Below, piece after piece: positions 1 to 11,300 of a stretch of 64,000 nt of DNA. Position numbers and translations under genes: made by a program. How positions within the stretch are numbered: the stretch's first letter is position 1; the number at the start of each line of letters is the position of its first letter. The stretch spans positions 31,017,575 through 31,081,574 of the forward strand of contig NC_052392.1 of assembly GCF_009389715.1 (NCBI RefSeq). The letters are read 5' to 3'. Under the pieces are notes generated by a model. It made no database searches. It was not told the origin of the DNA and was given only the letters and a program-made list of their open reading frames with translations. Source of the DNA: Phoenix dactylifera (taxonomy: Eukaryota > Streptophyta > Magnoliopsida > Arecales > Arecaceae).

Positions 1-1790
1 CTTGGTTCTGTAGGAGTTTCTTGAGGTTTTTGTCACCTGGATGCAGTTTTTTTTTTCCTGCTGATTTTGTTCGTTAAGGTTTATGTTATGGCTCTTGTTA
101 TTCTGGTACTTCTAGTAAGGCTAGGAGAGTAACATTTCATATTCTCTGGAAGAGTGATATTTTTTTAATTTATTTTTCTTAACTGCTTCTGTTATGATTT
201 AAGGGGGCTGGACATGGCTTCTGGTTGATCAACTTAAGGTAAGGACTAACTTCTTGACAGATATCAGTTCTGAACTTCTGATATATAGTTAGAATTATTT
301 GTCATTTTCTAATCATAATAGATCATGTGTCGTCCTCTTAAGATGTTACATGTATGGTAGCCAGTATAATGTACCGACTGTACTTGGAATGAGTTTAGGT
401 TATCTCATCCTTTTCTTAGGAATTTTTTAGTTTTAACACCAAACTATCATCTTCAGTAAAGATTCAGTTAAAACCAAACTAGTTTTTAATTTTGTTGAGC
501 TTTGAATTTGAGAAGCATTAGCTGTTTGTGGAGCATGTTCAATCCATACATTACACAATATATATTACATATGAATGTGGATTGAGGGGTATTTGAAGAT
601 CTATTTGATAGATTGCATGTACAGGGTATTTCTGCATTGTGTTGATCAGTAGGAACGGATGTAATTAAGCCAGCTTATCATTAAGCAGGTTTGATCTTAC
701 AGGAGACACCTTGCTTCACATGGGAATCATTATAAAGGTGCCAGTTAACCAGCTAATAAAGTCTCAAGTTACATCATGTACTTGGGATTGAAAGTTTGCT
801 TTCAGTGGGATTGGAGGGTTTAGGCCAAATTACCTATAATCCTCATGTATCATAAAAGATAGAGCTGAAAACTATCATTAATTCCAACTTTATTCCCATA
901 ATGATTACTTTAGAACAGCAGCAAATTTGATAGCACTAGGTTTTGGTGAGATTTGTCGCGAGCAATCGTATTTACTGCTTTTTGTAAAAAGAATAATTTT
1001 ATTCACTATTTATTTGATTGGTTTGGTTGGTTCTATTTGGAGAGTATGTTGAACCATGGATGATGGCACATATGGTTGCTCCATCCATAACCCTCCAAGA
1101 GAAGGTACCAATAACTGAATAATTCCTGGATTCATGTGTACATCCATATTAGGTCGATGAAGGTTAGATTAGTAGGATGCATGGTTTGCATCTTCATTGA
1201 AGGCAAAGATAAGTTTTGGAGAGATATCTTTTGTACTATGAAAGGATAGGCTATTTCACATGATAAGATATCTTTTACTATTTAATTGGAGTGATAATCC
1301 AAAATCAATGAGTGCATTTATTTTCACAGTGATTAGATTTTATCACAATAACAAAATTGCTCAAGCTTTTTGGTAAATTTAGAGAGTGGCTAAGGGCAAA
1401 ATAGTAATTAGAAGGATAAATTTTCCTTTTGCAGGATAACTCTATTCCACCAAAATGGTAGAATAGAATTATCCCTTCTCTCTCTTACCTTTTGTACTTA
1501 TAAAAATAGGCCTATTTTTTAATCCTTTTGGCAAGATACTCTATTTGGAGCATATCCCTCTACTTATAACTGGACCAAATACAATCTAAGACTTCAACAT
1601 ATATCACTATCGTGCCCCTTCCGACATAAAACAAAATATCCTAAATATTTCCTATTATAGTGTATATTCATATATAGTGCCCAGAATGGTGTCTGTACAC
1701 ATATACATATATATACATATATACATACATATATATGTATCTGTGTGTGTGTATAACATTTGTATAATCTTAGATCCCTAATGACTTAAT
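1..1790. other. Non-coding, AT-rich stretch
   Basis: No open frame with coding character is seen on either strand. The stretch has an AT-rich run with TATATACATATA steps around 1700-1755. Around 1430-1480 a small imperfect hairpin pairs GATAACTCTATTCCACC with a downstream inverted copy (GGTAGAATAGAATTATC), which could be a relic of a small inverted-repeat element. It may be intron or flank of a gene outside the window; nothing here decides that. Confidence 0.4.
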
Positions 1791-1792
1791 CA

Positions 1793-2420
1793 CTACTTAC
1801 TTGTTGCTTTCATAGAAACTGCTGCTGCTTTTGCTCTAACAATCTTGGTTGGAGTGATATAACATGCAGCCATCTGGTGATAAAGAGGATGCTGAAAGTT
1901 CTCAGGTTGCGCCACTGGCAATGAGAACCAACTGCCATCACGCACCCACAAATTGCACCCAAATGTGTCATATAAATTGCGTATCCATAAACATGCTCTC
2001 CCGGCCAAGTGCGCTTCAGGTCCGAGCTCTTACCCTTCTTTTATTTGGTTAATGGCAATAAACGCCTTGGAACTTGGAAATTTACTTGTGCAAAAGAATT
2101 AAAATAAGGACAAATGCTTATAAACTGTTGTCCAATGGCAACTCAGTCCACTGTGTTCAGGCCGGGCTGTAATACAAGCCAGTATTTTGAGTTCTGTGTA
2201 TGATCTGCTCCCAGAGCCGAGCATCAACCTCAAAGTTCAAAAATGGCTTGCAGCCATGCACAAATGGAATGATGGTTTGCACGATGCAGCAAACCTAAAT
2301 ACCAAGACTCAGGCATTTAATATCATCACAACCACCAAATTAGGGATCAAAAAACGATACACCAATCTGTAGCACAACCTGTACAACAGCATCAGCCATC
2401 ACAGCACTGAGCTGAACTGG
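1793..2420 (-). pseudogene. Unrecognised coding-like fragment, probably broken
   Basis: This stretch is more GC-rich than its surroundings. On the minus strand it reads as protein-like text in pieces: an open frame from 2008 to 1793 (71 codons) and, in another segment, a 44-codon frame ending at about 2163 that is preceded by further in-frame text interrupted by stop codons. I recognise no family. The interruptions suggest a pseudogene or captured gene fragment rather than an active gene, but intact exons with unrecognised splice sites cannot be excluded. Confidence 0.25.
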
Positions 2421-2429
2421 AATAAGGCT

Positions 2430-4429
2430 GGGGCTATGTTATGGTTCTAGAATTATGAATATAATCTTAAGTGAGTCAGGGGAAATCTCCTTTGGATGTT
2501 TGACATTGAAGAAACTTAAGGGCGCCGTTTGATTGCATGGAAAATGAAAATAGAAGGAACAGAAGATCAGCAGAAGATTAAAAAAAAAAAAAAAAAATCT
2601 AGTATCAGCCGAAAAGGTTTTCATTTTTCTTTCTTTTGTTTTCTTCATATAAATTATTCTTCATTTGCTTTTTCTAACTATTTGTTTGGAAAAGAAAAGA
2701 GGCCTAAGGGATTTATTACTTTAGGGGTCAGCAGTAAATCCACCATCCATCATGCCTATATCATCAATCATCAACAAATCTTGTAAGGTGCCCAACTTGC
2801 CCAATATGATGGCTGTGAAGGGCTCTGCATAGCCGATAACCAATAATGAAAAAAAGACTGCACTGCTCAGTTAATGGACTTATATTCTTAGTAATAACTG
2901 CTGTTTTGTTATTATTCAACAGGTGTAAAAGCTGTAACAGATGAATCACCTAGTTTAGTAGTCTGCACCATGCTCACATCACGTAAGGATAATTGGGCCA
3001 CTTGATTAATAAAAGTTGAATCACAAGCACATGCTGACTAATATTTTCTTAATATATCAGAAGGTGGGGGAAGTACGAGAAGTACAAGATTTCAACATAC
3101 TAAAAACCCAAGGACTAATGATGCATTAATCATGGTCATGATTACCATATTATGACCAGTTTACAAGAGCGATGTCTTCAGCAATATAAAGGTTGGCAAG
3201 AGATAAATAAGAGATTGGCTTCAAACATCAACTTCTAGTCCACCTCTTGCAACATCTAGTGTGGTTAAACTATGATGAAAGTACCCAAGAGTCCATTTCT
3301 TGTCAGCTCAAACATGACATTCCTCGAATCAACTTCTCCTATCACCTTACTATGATGATGTACTCATGTCATGTGCTAGCTTTCATGTTTAATTGGTGCG
3401 CCGAGGCCAATAAGACTGCCATGACAATAACGACTCAAATTACCCTGACCACACAAGCTGGGTAAGGCTCCTGGAGCAATTACGAACTTTGTCTCTTAAA
3501 TTTCTAATCAGTAGGGTTTACTCGCAATTTAATGCACACTAATGGAACTCTTCTGCCAGAAGACAGAAAAATTCACAAGACAATGTCCTTGATTGTTCCC
3601 ATAACAACTCAACTGGATTTGATTTATCTCTATTATTCTCCTACCTCTCCCACACATTGATGCCATTCATTCAACACTTCCTGGAGTATGCTTTGAATGT
3701 GACTTCTTGTCTACTCAGCAAAAATCCATAAGATTACTGGAGAAGCACTCCAACATAACTACCAACACTGCTAACGCTCAACAAATGTTGGAACCTCAGA
3801 ATAGAACTGTAAAGGCTTTTCCATTTGCCTTAGTAATAGGAACTCAAAGTTTTCTTTGTATTTTGAACTCAGCCACCCAAAAAATAAAATAAAATAAAAT
3901 TTCTTGGCAATAAGATGGAGGCACTTACCCATAGTTATCAAAGTCATGATGCCAAAAAAAAGGAAAAAAATATCAACTTGAACACTATTGACAAGATTCA
4001 CAACTACTACACCATCAAAATCGTCATTAAGGTCAAACTACCAAACCAACATTATCTAAACAAAGAAATTCATGCTTTTCTTAACTTAAAATCAACTTTT
4101 CAAACCATCCTACTCTGGATATGCCTCATCAATTTTAACACCTATCAGCATTGTAATGTAGTTATTCCTAAAACCCCTCTTGCATACGAGTGAAGCGTGT
4201 TTTGCTTGTGGCTAGTCTTGCCATCAGCTCTAGAGACAATTCAAACCATTAACTGACCACCTTCCTCAATCATATCCTAAGCCTCAAAACTCCTCGCATT
4301 CACAAGAATAAAAATATGAAGCCCCAGATTTTTGTTTTTATAAACAAATCTGGCTTTCCATAACATCTGCCAGTAAACCTAGAACCGAACAGCCTAAATC
4401 CTTATGCAAAAAATCCACAATATCTCAAT
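2430..4429. other. Intergenic stretch without a recognised gene
   Basis: There is a poly-A run at about 2580 and several short chance frames of fewer than 95 codons. A segment near 2520-2700 begins with a GTTTGATTGCATGG-like start reminiscent of small inverted-repeat transposons, but I could not pair its two ends. I see no gene here. Confidence 0.4.
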
Positions 4430-4624
4430 CCCGTTGACCCTTTGGCTTTTCCAGCGATACATACATATCTAACTAATTATCGCTCCGTCAAAACATAATG
4501 AAAACACAATTTCTGTTTTTCTTCTAGATGAATATGATATTGCGATCTTTTCCCAGAACGCAGTTGGTTTTTAAGATCACTTCCGGATTTAGGTCTTTTA
4601 CTAGTTAGTCCCGGTAAAGTCTCC
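4430..4624 (-). pseudogene. Nuclear-integrated plastid DNA: rps4 fragment
   Basis: Read on the minus strand, this segment encodes an internal part of plastid ribosomal protein S4. Landmarks in order are [15 protein letters not shown], then [25 protein letters not shown], a stop where plastid S4 has Gln, and finally YVCIAGKAKGSTG. Many differences from the usual plastid protein are Arg to His, Arg to Cys or Gln to stop changes, which is what C-to-T decay of methylated nuclear copies produces. Similarity stops abruptly on both sides and only about 65 codons are present, so this is a nuclear plastid-DNA insertion and not a gene. Confidence 0.85.
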
Positions 4625-4705
4625 ATTTCAATTATATTATTGCATTGTGTCTCTCCCAAACCCAAAAATCATGGACAGTTTAATCATATGTAGTTTCCTC
4701 ATATA

Positions 4706-4800
4706 ATTAAGGGCGGGCCTCGGCTCAACCATAAGGTTCCTCTACTATAATCTAGGTGCCATGGTTCGAAACATGGAAACAGCCTCTCCGCACATAGGGT
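4706..4800 (+). mobile_element. Au-type tRNA-derived SINE fragment
   Basis: The head resembles a tRNA promoter: a GGCTCAACCATAAGGTTCC-like box A region followed about 35 bases later by a box B core GGTTCGAAACATGG, then AACAGCCTCT. The same order appears in the better preserved element at 30.03 kb. The 3' part is lost. Internal RNA polymerase III promoters of this layout define plant Au SINEs. Confidence 0.6.
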
Positions 4801-5053
4801 TAGTTTCCTCACATAATTGCTAATTCAATATCTTGTAATCAACCATCCAGATGGATATCAAAAAGCAAACACAACTCAAAAATCATCGATCGCATAGGGA
4901 ACACAATAACAATACAGAATCTTTGATCTAGAAATCATATAAGAACATCTCAATGTCGGCACAACCACGACATGCAATTGTTTCAAGGTATGTATTATTG
5001 TGTGGAGAGCATATTAAGACTCACTAATAGATGGTTGGATGATGGTGGTGGCG

Positions 5054-5539
5054 CTACTGCTGGGGATTCCACTGAGAAGGGGTGAGGGCCTTCTTGATGG
5101 AGAGGGCGTGGATGTGATTCATCTGCTCCGCCAGCGCACCGTTCACTAGGCGGTGCCTCTCCAGCAGCCTCTTCCCCTCGAACTGCTCCGATACTATCTC
5201 GATCTCAAACCGTGCCCCACATCTTTTCATTGTCAAAATTGCATCAAAATAAACAACAACATCAAAACAAAAAACGAAATAAAATCAGATAACTACTTTT
5301 TTTAATAAGATTCAGGAGAAAGAAGAGATAGGTGTTACCCTCCGGATGTATCGATCACTTCCTGTGGGAAAAAAAGAAAAGTAGATAAAAGATGGCGTTA
5401 GGGTTGTTTTGGATTTCGTTTTCCAGGAAGTGGAGGAAAAGGAAGAGAGGAGGTTTTTCCGGAAGAGATTGCTTACAAGATGAGAGGGCTTGAGAGCCGA
5501 AGTGAGCGCGGATTCGACGTCTTCTTTGGCCACCCCCAT
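5054..5539 (-). CDS. BOLA2: BolA2-type protein (cytosolic/nuclear iron-sulfur partner of monothiol glutaredoxin)
   Basis: Three exons on the minus strand join in frame: 5477-5539, 5339-5361 and 5054-5222, giving 84 residues. The donors are GTAAGC and GTAACA; the acceptors are CCCACAG and GAAAAG. The start is MGVAKEDVES, typical of plant BolA2. The product is a small single-domain BolA fold. Cys30 follows the loop DTSGG, and His67 lies in the conserved IHALS motif; in this family such residues help bind a shared [2Fe-2S] cluster with a monothiol glutaredoxin. The segment SEQFEGKRLLERHRLVN (40-56) is the family signature. The length matches plant BolA2 and there is no added targeting extension, so a cytosolic or nuclear location is expected. 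The middle exon is only 23 nt, easily missed by gene finders. The next gene on this strand, LSM3, lies upstream and is not functionally linked in any way I can see. Confidence 0.93.
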
Positions 5540-5840
5540 CGCTTCCTCCGTCTCCTGCTACCTCGGGCACCGGGAAGAAGGGGAGGTGGGGTGAGCTTAT
5601 GGACGGCGGAGGCAAATGCGATATTTTTGTATTCGTGTACCTTCTTACCTCGCTGGTTCCTTCCTCACCGGTGTTTACATGTGATGGACGGCCTGGATCG
5701 CATTGACTTTTATCATCAGGAAACGAAGAACTGATGATACGGGGCGAGCTCAAGAGAATCTACGTGGAACAACTTTTTTCCCACTTTTCGACTTCACCTT
5801 TTTTTTTCGGGTAGCAGTTTATTTATAATAAAAAGAAACT
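5540..5840 (-). promoter_or_regulatory. BOLA2 5' leader and probable promoter
   Basis: This stretch immediately upstream of the BOLA2 start is rich in C and T on the sense (minus) strand and relatively GC-rich, as is common for leaders of plant housekeeping genes. An open minus-strand frame running through it and into intron 1 is not in the BolA frame and has no recognisable content. No clear TATA box was located. Confidence 0.4.
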
Positions 5841-5844
5841 AATA

Positions 5845-6295
5845 ATTACGTGAATATTTTCCTAAAAATTTAAATTACGTGAATACCCTCTTAAAATTTA
5901 TATTTATTTTTCTACCCTCGTAAAATACTATTTTTGTACAAATACTCCTAATATAACAGTTCTTCTAACATTGTTAATAAAAACCATATTTATTTTAATT
6001 AAAAATAAAATAAAATTTTAAAATTACTTTTTTGTCTTTCATTATGATCGCTTTATAATTTTTTATTTTTTTCACATCTACCTATTAAGGATATTTAAAT
6101 CATTTTAATTTGAAATCATTAATTTTTTAACTGTATTAGACGGTGTAGATACATATGCAAAAACAAGAATAAAATTGGATAGAATAGCAAAATAAGTGTT
6201 TAATAAAGATATATATGCAAATATCAATTTTGAAAAAATATTCATGCAAAATTCAATATTTAGGAGGGTATTCATGCAAATATCACATTTTATAT
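5845..6295. mobile_element. MITE-like AT-rich element with long inverted subterminal repeats
   Basis: The left side has two copies of TACGTGAATA followed by CCTNTTAAAAT-like text. The right side carries the inverse, TTTAGGAGGGTATTCATGCAA and related ATTCATGCAAAAT units. So the motif (T/C)(A/G)TGAATACCCTC(C/T)TAAA occurs inverted at both ends. This arrangement resembles plant Mutator-derived MITEs. I could not fix the exact ends or a target duplication. Confidence 0.4.
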
Positions 6296-6299
6296 GGTG

Positions 6300-8337
6300 G
6301 TTTTGGTTGAATTTCCTTACACGGTAAGATAAGATTTCTAAGAAATTATTCCCTTGAGTTGTTCTTTGGATATTTTTGGCATCATCAAGGTGTTGTTTTC
6401 AACAAAAATATTCTCACATTATAAGGTCAGGAATTTATGCTTCAAACTTTTTGCTCGCCACGTTTGTTAAAGATTATCCATGATCGGTTGGAAAGAGTGG
6501 AGAATCAAATCTAACTCAAATTCTCTTTAATTTCTAGCCATATAACTTTAAGCAGGTTTTTTTTGTGTGCGCATCTTGGAGATAGCAATATTTTCCTCTC
6601 GTTTGGGGCAACTATATTTTGAGAAATGCTGTTCATGCAATTGTGGAGAAAAATGATTCACCATTTCTGAAAATTTATTCGTATGCAACAGAGTATTATA
6701 AAACCATGAAAGAACAGTTTCATCTGGTTATAACATTTTATTCCAATACTACTCATCAGAGGAGCCGAAGGCCCTCTCCATCCTCACCCAAGTTCAGTGA
6801 GAACCGATGAAAAACCACTCAGTCATGATATGCATCCATTCCTGCCCACGTAACAACAGGTGTATATCTAATAAAAAGGATATATATTTATCAGGGTAGT
6901 CCAAAGCTCTATTCTTCTTTTTTTTCGGACCGAAACCAGGATACCAAACAGATAGCAGAGCAAGAAGATTTGCATAGCGTACTACCAGCCTACGACTAGT
7001 ACTTGAAGAAGATAAGATCAGGTTATCTTCAAAAAATTTTAAGATCTAAATATACTATAAAAAACTAAAATAAGATAAAGACGATAATATAAAAGTAATT
7101 TTATTGATCTAGAAAAGGAATTTTTTCACTCTTGTTATAAATTTTCTTTTGTACTTCTCTATCTTCTCATGCGGTTATAAGTACTGGCCAGTTATTCTCC
7201 CACTTACCCACTTTGTTGTCTCTAACATATTATATCTTTAAACTTGCAGTAAGTATACCGTTCCTGCCCAAAAATCTTATTGAACCACGATGCTATCCAA
7301 TCTATTTGTTAGGTGCACTAATCGTATGATTAATTTGATCCAGTCAATTTATTGACCCACATATGCATGCAAATATATGGTACAGATCCCCCTAATGTTC
7401 ATCAAGTCTCAAAGATGGCCAATGAAAGAACACTCGATCATGATATGCATTCCATTTTCTCCTGCCTAAATAATGGCAGGTATCTAATAGAAAGGAGACA
7501 CATGCTATAATAAACCTCTATCAAACATTCAAACCATGACTAACATTATAAAGCACCAGAAAGCAGCAAATGCAGCAGCACAAAGCTGTCTCCCGCTTAA
7601 TACAAACTTTCAGACAGACAGGATTTATTCAAGCGCTAAACAAATTAATGGCACAGTCCTCCCAAGACAGGCACACAACATTGTCATCACTAATAGAGTA
7701 ATAACTCCAGAAAAGCATTTCACAGAAAACATCAATAAAGCATACCAGAATTTCAGATGGAATGGAAAATAGATAACTTTAATTGACATCGAGATGTGAC
7801 TCTGCCATTGCCCTTACGACACTTCTATACTTCCCCAAGGCCTGAAAAGTGCAACCTGACATGTATGGCCAATTATAACATTGTAATTGAGTCAAAAAGT
7901 AACATCAGGAGGTTGCATGCAGTCACATTGTTTCCAACAAGAGTGCCTCATCCAAATCATCCAACAAATGAACTTACCTCATTAAATACTTGGAAGTTGA
8001 AAGTTCAACCACTGATATGACATGTTCCCATGTTTACAGAAGTTGGATCCAGACAATTAAATTAGCCAGTCTATGATGAACCCAGAAACCTAATCAATAA
8101 AGAAATCTAGGTTGATTTCAACACAGCTTGGTTCAAATAGCAATCAGATTACAACCTTTCGGAGTGTGTAACATATTCTTGCATAGCATGAACACAAATA
8201 AAAAGCCATTAAGTCAGCTACAACTGGAGGATTGCTTGGGCTGCATTTGGGAGGAAGATGACAGTACATTGGAGGAGATGAGAAGCTATCCAATTCCATT
8301 TCAGCACTGATAAGTGGCCAAATGCGTCACCAGGCTC
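6300..8337. other. Intergenic and LSM3 3' flank
   Basis: No gene is recognised. Short chance frames at 6619, 7536, 7796 and 8128 have no family features. The part next to 8337 is expected to contain the LSM3 3' untranslated region and polyadenylation site, on the minus strand. Confidence 0.4.
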
Positions 8338-11300
8338 TCATGCTGTTCTCAGAGGAGGAGAAACCAGTATTACTCCATCTCCTCTGACGAAAAGAAATGG
8401 AACAGTGCGTCTAGTAGTCTGGGAAAGAAAGGTAAAAAAGAAGTCAGAATATGTAAGGATGACAGAAAATGTAAGGATGACATGAAGACAGATCCACAGA
8501 CACAGCAATTCAAGAGTGAAACAAGTGTATCAGCCAATTGTTGCTAACTCTTAAGCTATCTCAAGCTTCAGCATAACAGGTTTCGACATACTCAAAGCAT
8601 CATCTCTATCTAGTCATGCAAATTTGTGAAGGATGATTGCCACCATAGTTAAAGGTCGCCTCCAGCAACCTATCAATAGAATTAGACCTGCAATTTTACT
8701 GGTACAACCAGCCGGCACAAATTTTGAAGGATTTCTTAATGAACATTGTTCTAAGGAACAACCCACCATTCAAACCATCTGCCCGTCCATCCCTCCCACC
8801 ATAACTATTTAAGAAAAAAATCTTGGCAGCAAGTCTCAGCCTCACCACCAACCACTATGCCAGTCACTTCCTCCCTGGTCCCCTCCACCACAAGTTAAAA
8901 CCTATTCCCACAACTGCCTTCCCTCTGTCTCTTTTTTTCCTTCACCACCTCCACTTGCCCATTGTAGCAGCCCCTCCCTGTGAAGCAAAGGTGGCAGACA
9001 GGCATTACAAGGTAGGTGGGTGTGGGTCCACGTGCGCATGTGTGCGCGTGCATGCGTGCATGCACACATGTGAGTGCGAGAAACACGCACAACCCACATG
9101 CACACGCACAACACACATGCACGCACGCACGCACACAGAGAGAGAGAGAGAGAGAGGGGGGGGGGGCACTGCCCTATGGGTAATGTCAGCTATTTCCACA
9201 TCCTATAGGAAAATAGACTGAGGGCTGCAAAAGTTACATGTTTGGTCCTTACTCCATGGTTGCTAGAATCAGGAGCAGGTACGGGTGCAGGTGCAGCACA
9301 GCTAATAATTGACAAACACTTTATGTTAGGAAGCAGGCAAAGTTTCAAGGGAGTTTTCAAGGCATATATCTTAATCTAGCTAGAGCTTCCAAGTTTATAT
9401 TATTTATAATTTTCTTTTCTTATCAAGCAACAATATATCATCCACAAATAACATGTGCCATGGGTTTTCTCATATATATTAATAGGTAGTTCATTGAATC
9501 TAACTATAAATATTAGGGTTTATAAAATGCCCTTGTGGAAGGCCTGTTGCAATTGATCATTTCCTAGGCTCTCCTTCTATTATTTGCATAATTAAAATGC
9601 CAGAGATATTTTTGTTGATAGTGACATTGCCTACAAACCCATCTCATAAGCCTCTCTTTATTATCATCCATCAAATAAGCTTCTTCAAAATATTATCATG
9701 CCAGTTCTTCCGATTCATTCTAATATTTTCTGATTGACTGCCCAATGGTTGGTCTTCCTTGCATGAGTCTTAATTAGTTTTATGTAATTCTCATTTATTA
9801 TTTCAATCTAAGTCCATTACCAATTCTCATAATAATTTTCATAACTCGTACGTTTTGATGGTTAATATGCAATCTGATAGTGCAATCAAATATATCTAGT
9901 TATACCATATATCATAACCATCAAACCTTGTTTCAACTACTTCAGTCAGCTGCAATTATATCTGATTTATCAGTACAATTTTCATAAGATTGTCATTTTT
10001 CAGTTAGCATGTCTTAGGGAATCAAATCTTGTGAAATGAATTTGCTACAAACAGACCCTCTTTCATCGTGCTTGATATATGGCATATACGATATGTAGAA
10101 TAAAAATTTGAAAGAGATCTTTGGCAAATTAGGAAAAAGAATTAATTCTTCAATTCAACTAGATATTCGAAGATATGCCAAACAAATAGGAACTCGAAGA
10201 GCTAATGGTTCAAGGGTGCCTTGGTACACTCTCTTTTCAAATGCTCACAAGATTTTAAATGAGAATACCTAGAATCCTCACTTGCACTGAGAGTTTTATG
10301 CACCAACACACTTGACTTGGCAAAGGTTGGACCATCTTTTAGGAAATTGTATATATCTAAAACTAATTAATAGTAAATATCTCTCTAACAATATTTCATC
10401 TAGCAAATTTAACATGGATACTTCATCTGAAAATAAATGCTATATCTGAAGCATCTATATACCAGGAATATGTTCATAAAGTTAACACTGATAATCGCTT
10501 CTATCGCGATGACCCTAATATCAGTGATGAGTTGACAGATATGACAACAGTCAGCTTCTTAATTTTCAATAGAGCAAAACAAGGGGAGAAACTTTCATAG
10601 TAGAAATTGCTTACCCGAACAATCTCTTCGTAAGTTTCATCATCAATTTCTACAGTAGTGATTATCTCTTCCACATCTCCAAGTATCATATTTAGATGCT
10701 GATCATAAGCCTGAAGTAAAAGGGAAAAAGTTACTTCTTTATAAAAGAAAAAAACTCAAGGCCTGCATTAATCACACCATAATACAATATATTGAAAGAG
10801 CTGCATCGGCCCCCAAGACAGGACAGCCCAGGCGTTCATCAGGCTTGAGCATGGTTAACAAAAATGATTTATGAATTATCACTGAGTGTTGCCAAGAATG
10901 AGCTTTCCATTGGTTTTTTTAAATATTAACTGATATACCATATTTTATTTTTTTAATTTAAGTATTTCTCCGACATTTCTGATTATATTTATTAATTTTT
11001 GAACTTTTGGATCTCCTTGAACTGTGAGTGCTCATCTAGCAGCTAGGCAGCCCCCTGCTACCCTTCCACTGACTGCTGCCTTTTTAAATATTACCAAAAT
11101 CCAGATGTAAACATTGTAAAGTCAGAAGAAGGTAGAAAATTAGATACAAAGAAAAATGCTACAGGAACATTTGTTCCATATATCACCTAAATAATAGAAG
11201 TCAAAAGCACAAACATCTGAATATCCTTCTAGAAGATTAAGAACACATGTCCACAAGTAAGCTTGGTGCAGCCAATATTAAAACATGCAAGTAGGATAAT

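Noticed and set aside
1690..1760. AT and GT alternating tract as an origin or scaffold-attachment element
   Set aside because: Ordinary TATATACATATA microsatellite; nothing beyond composition supports a function.
5355..5753. 132-codon minus-strand frame upstream of and across BOLA2 exon 1
   Set aside because: It is out of frame with the BolA exons, has low-complexity Ser/Pro content and runs into intron 1; the three-exon BolA model explains the region.
8823..9221. Long open frames on both strands around 9 kb
   Set aside because: Products of the GT/CA/GA simple repeat (Cys/Ala/His-rich strings), inside an LSM3 intron.
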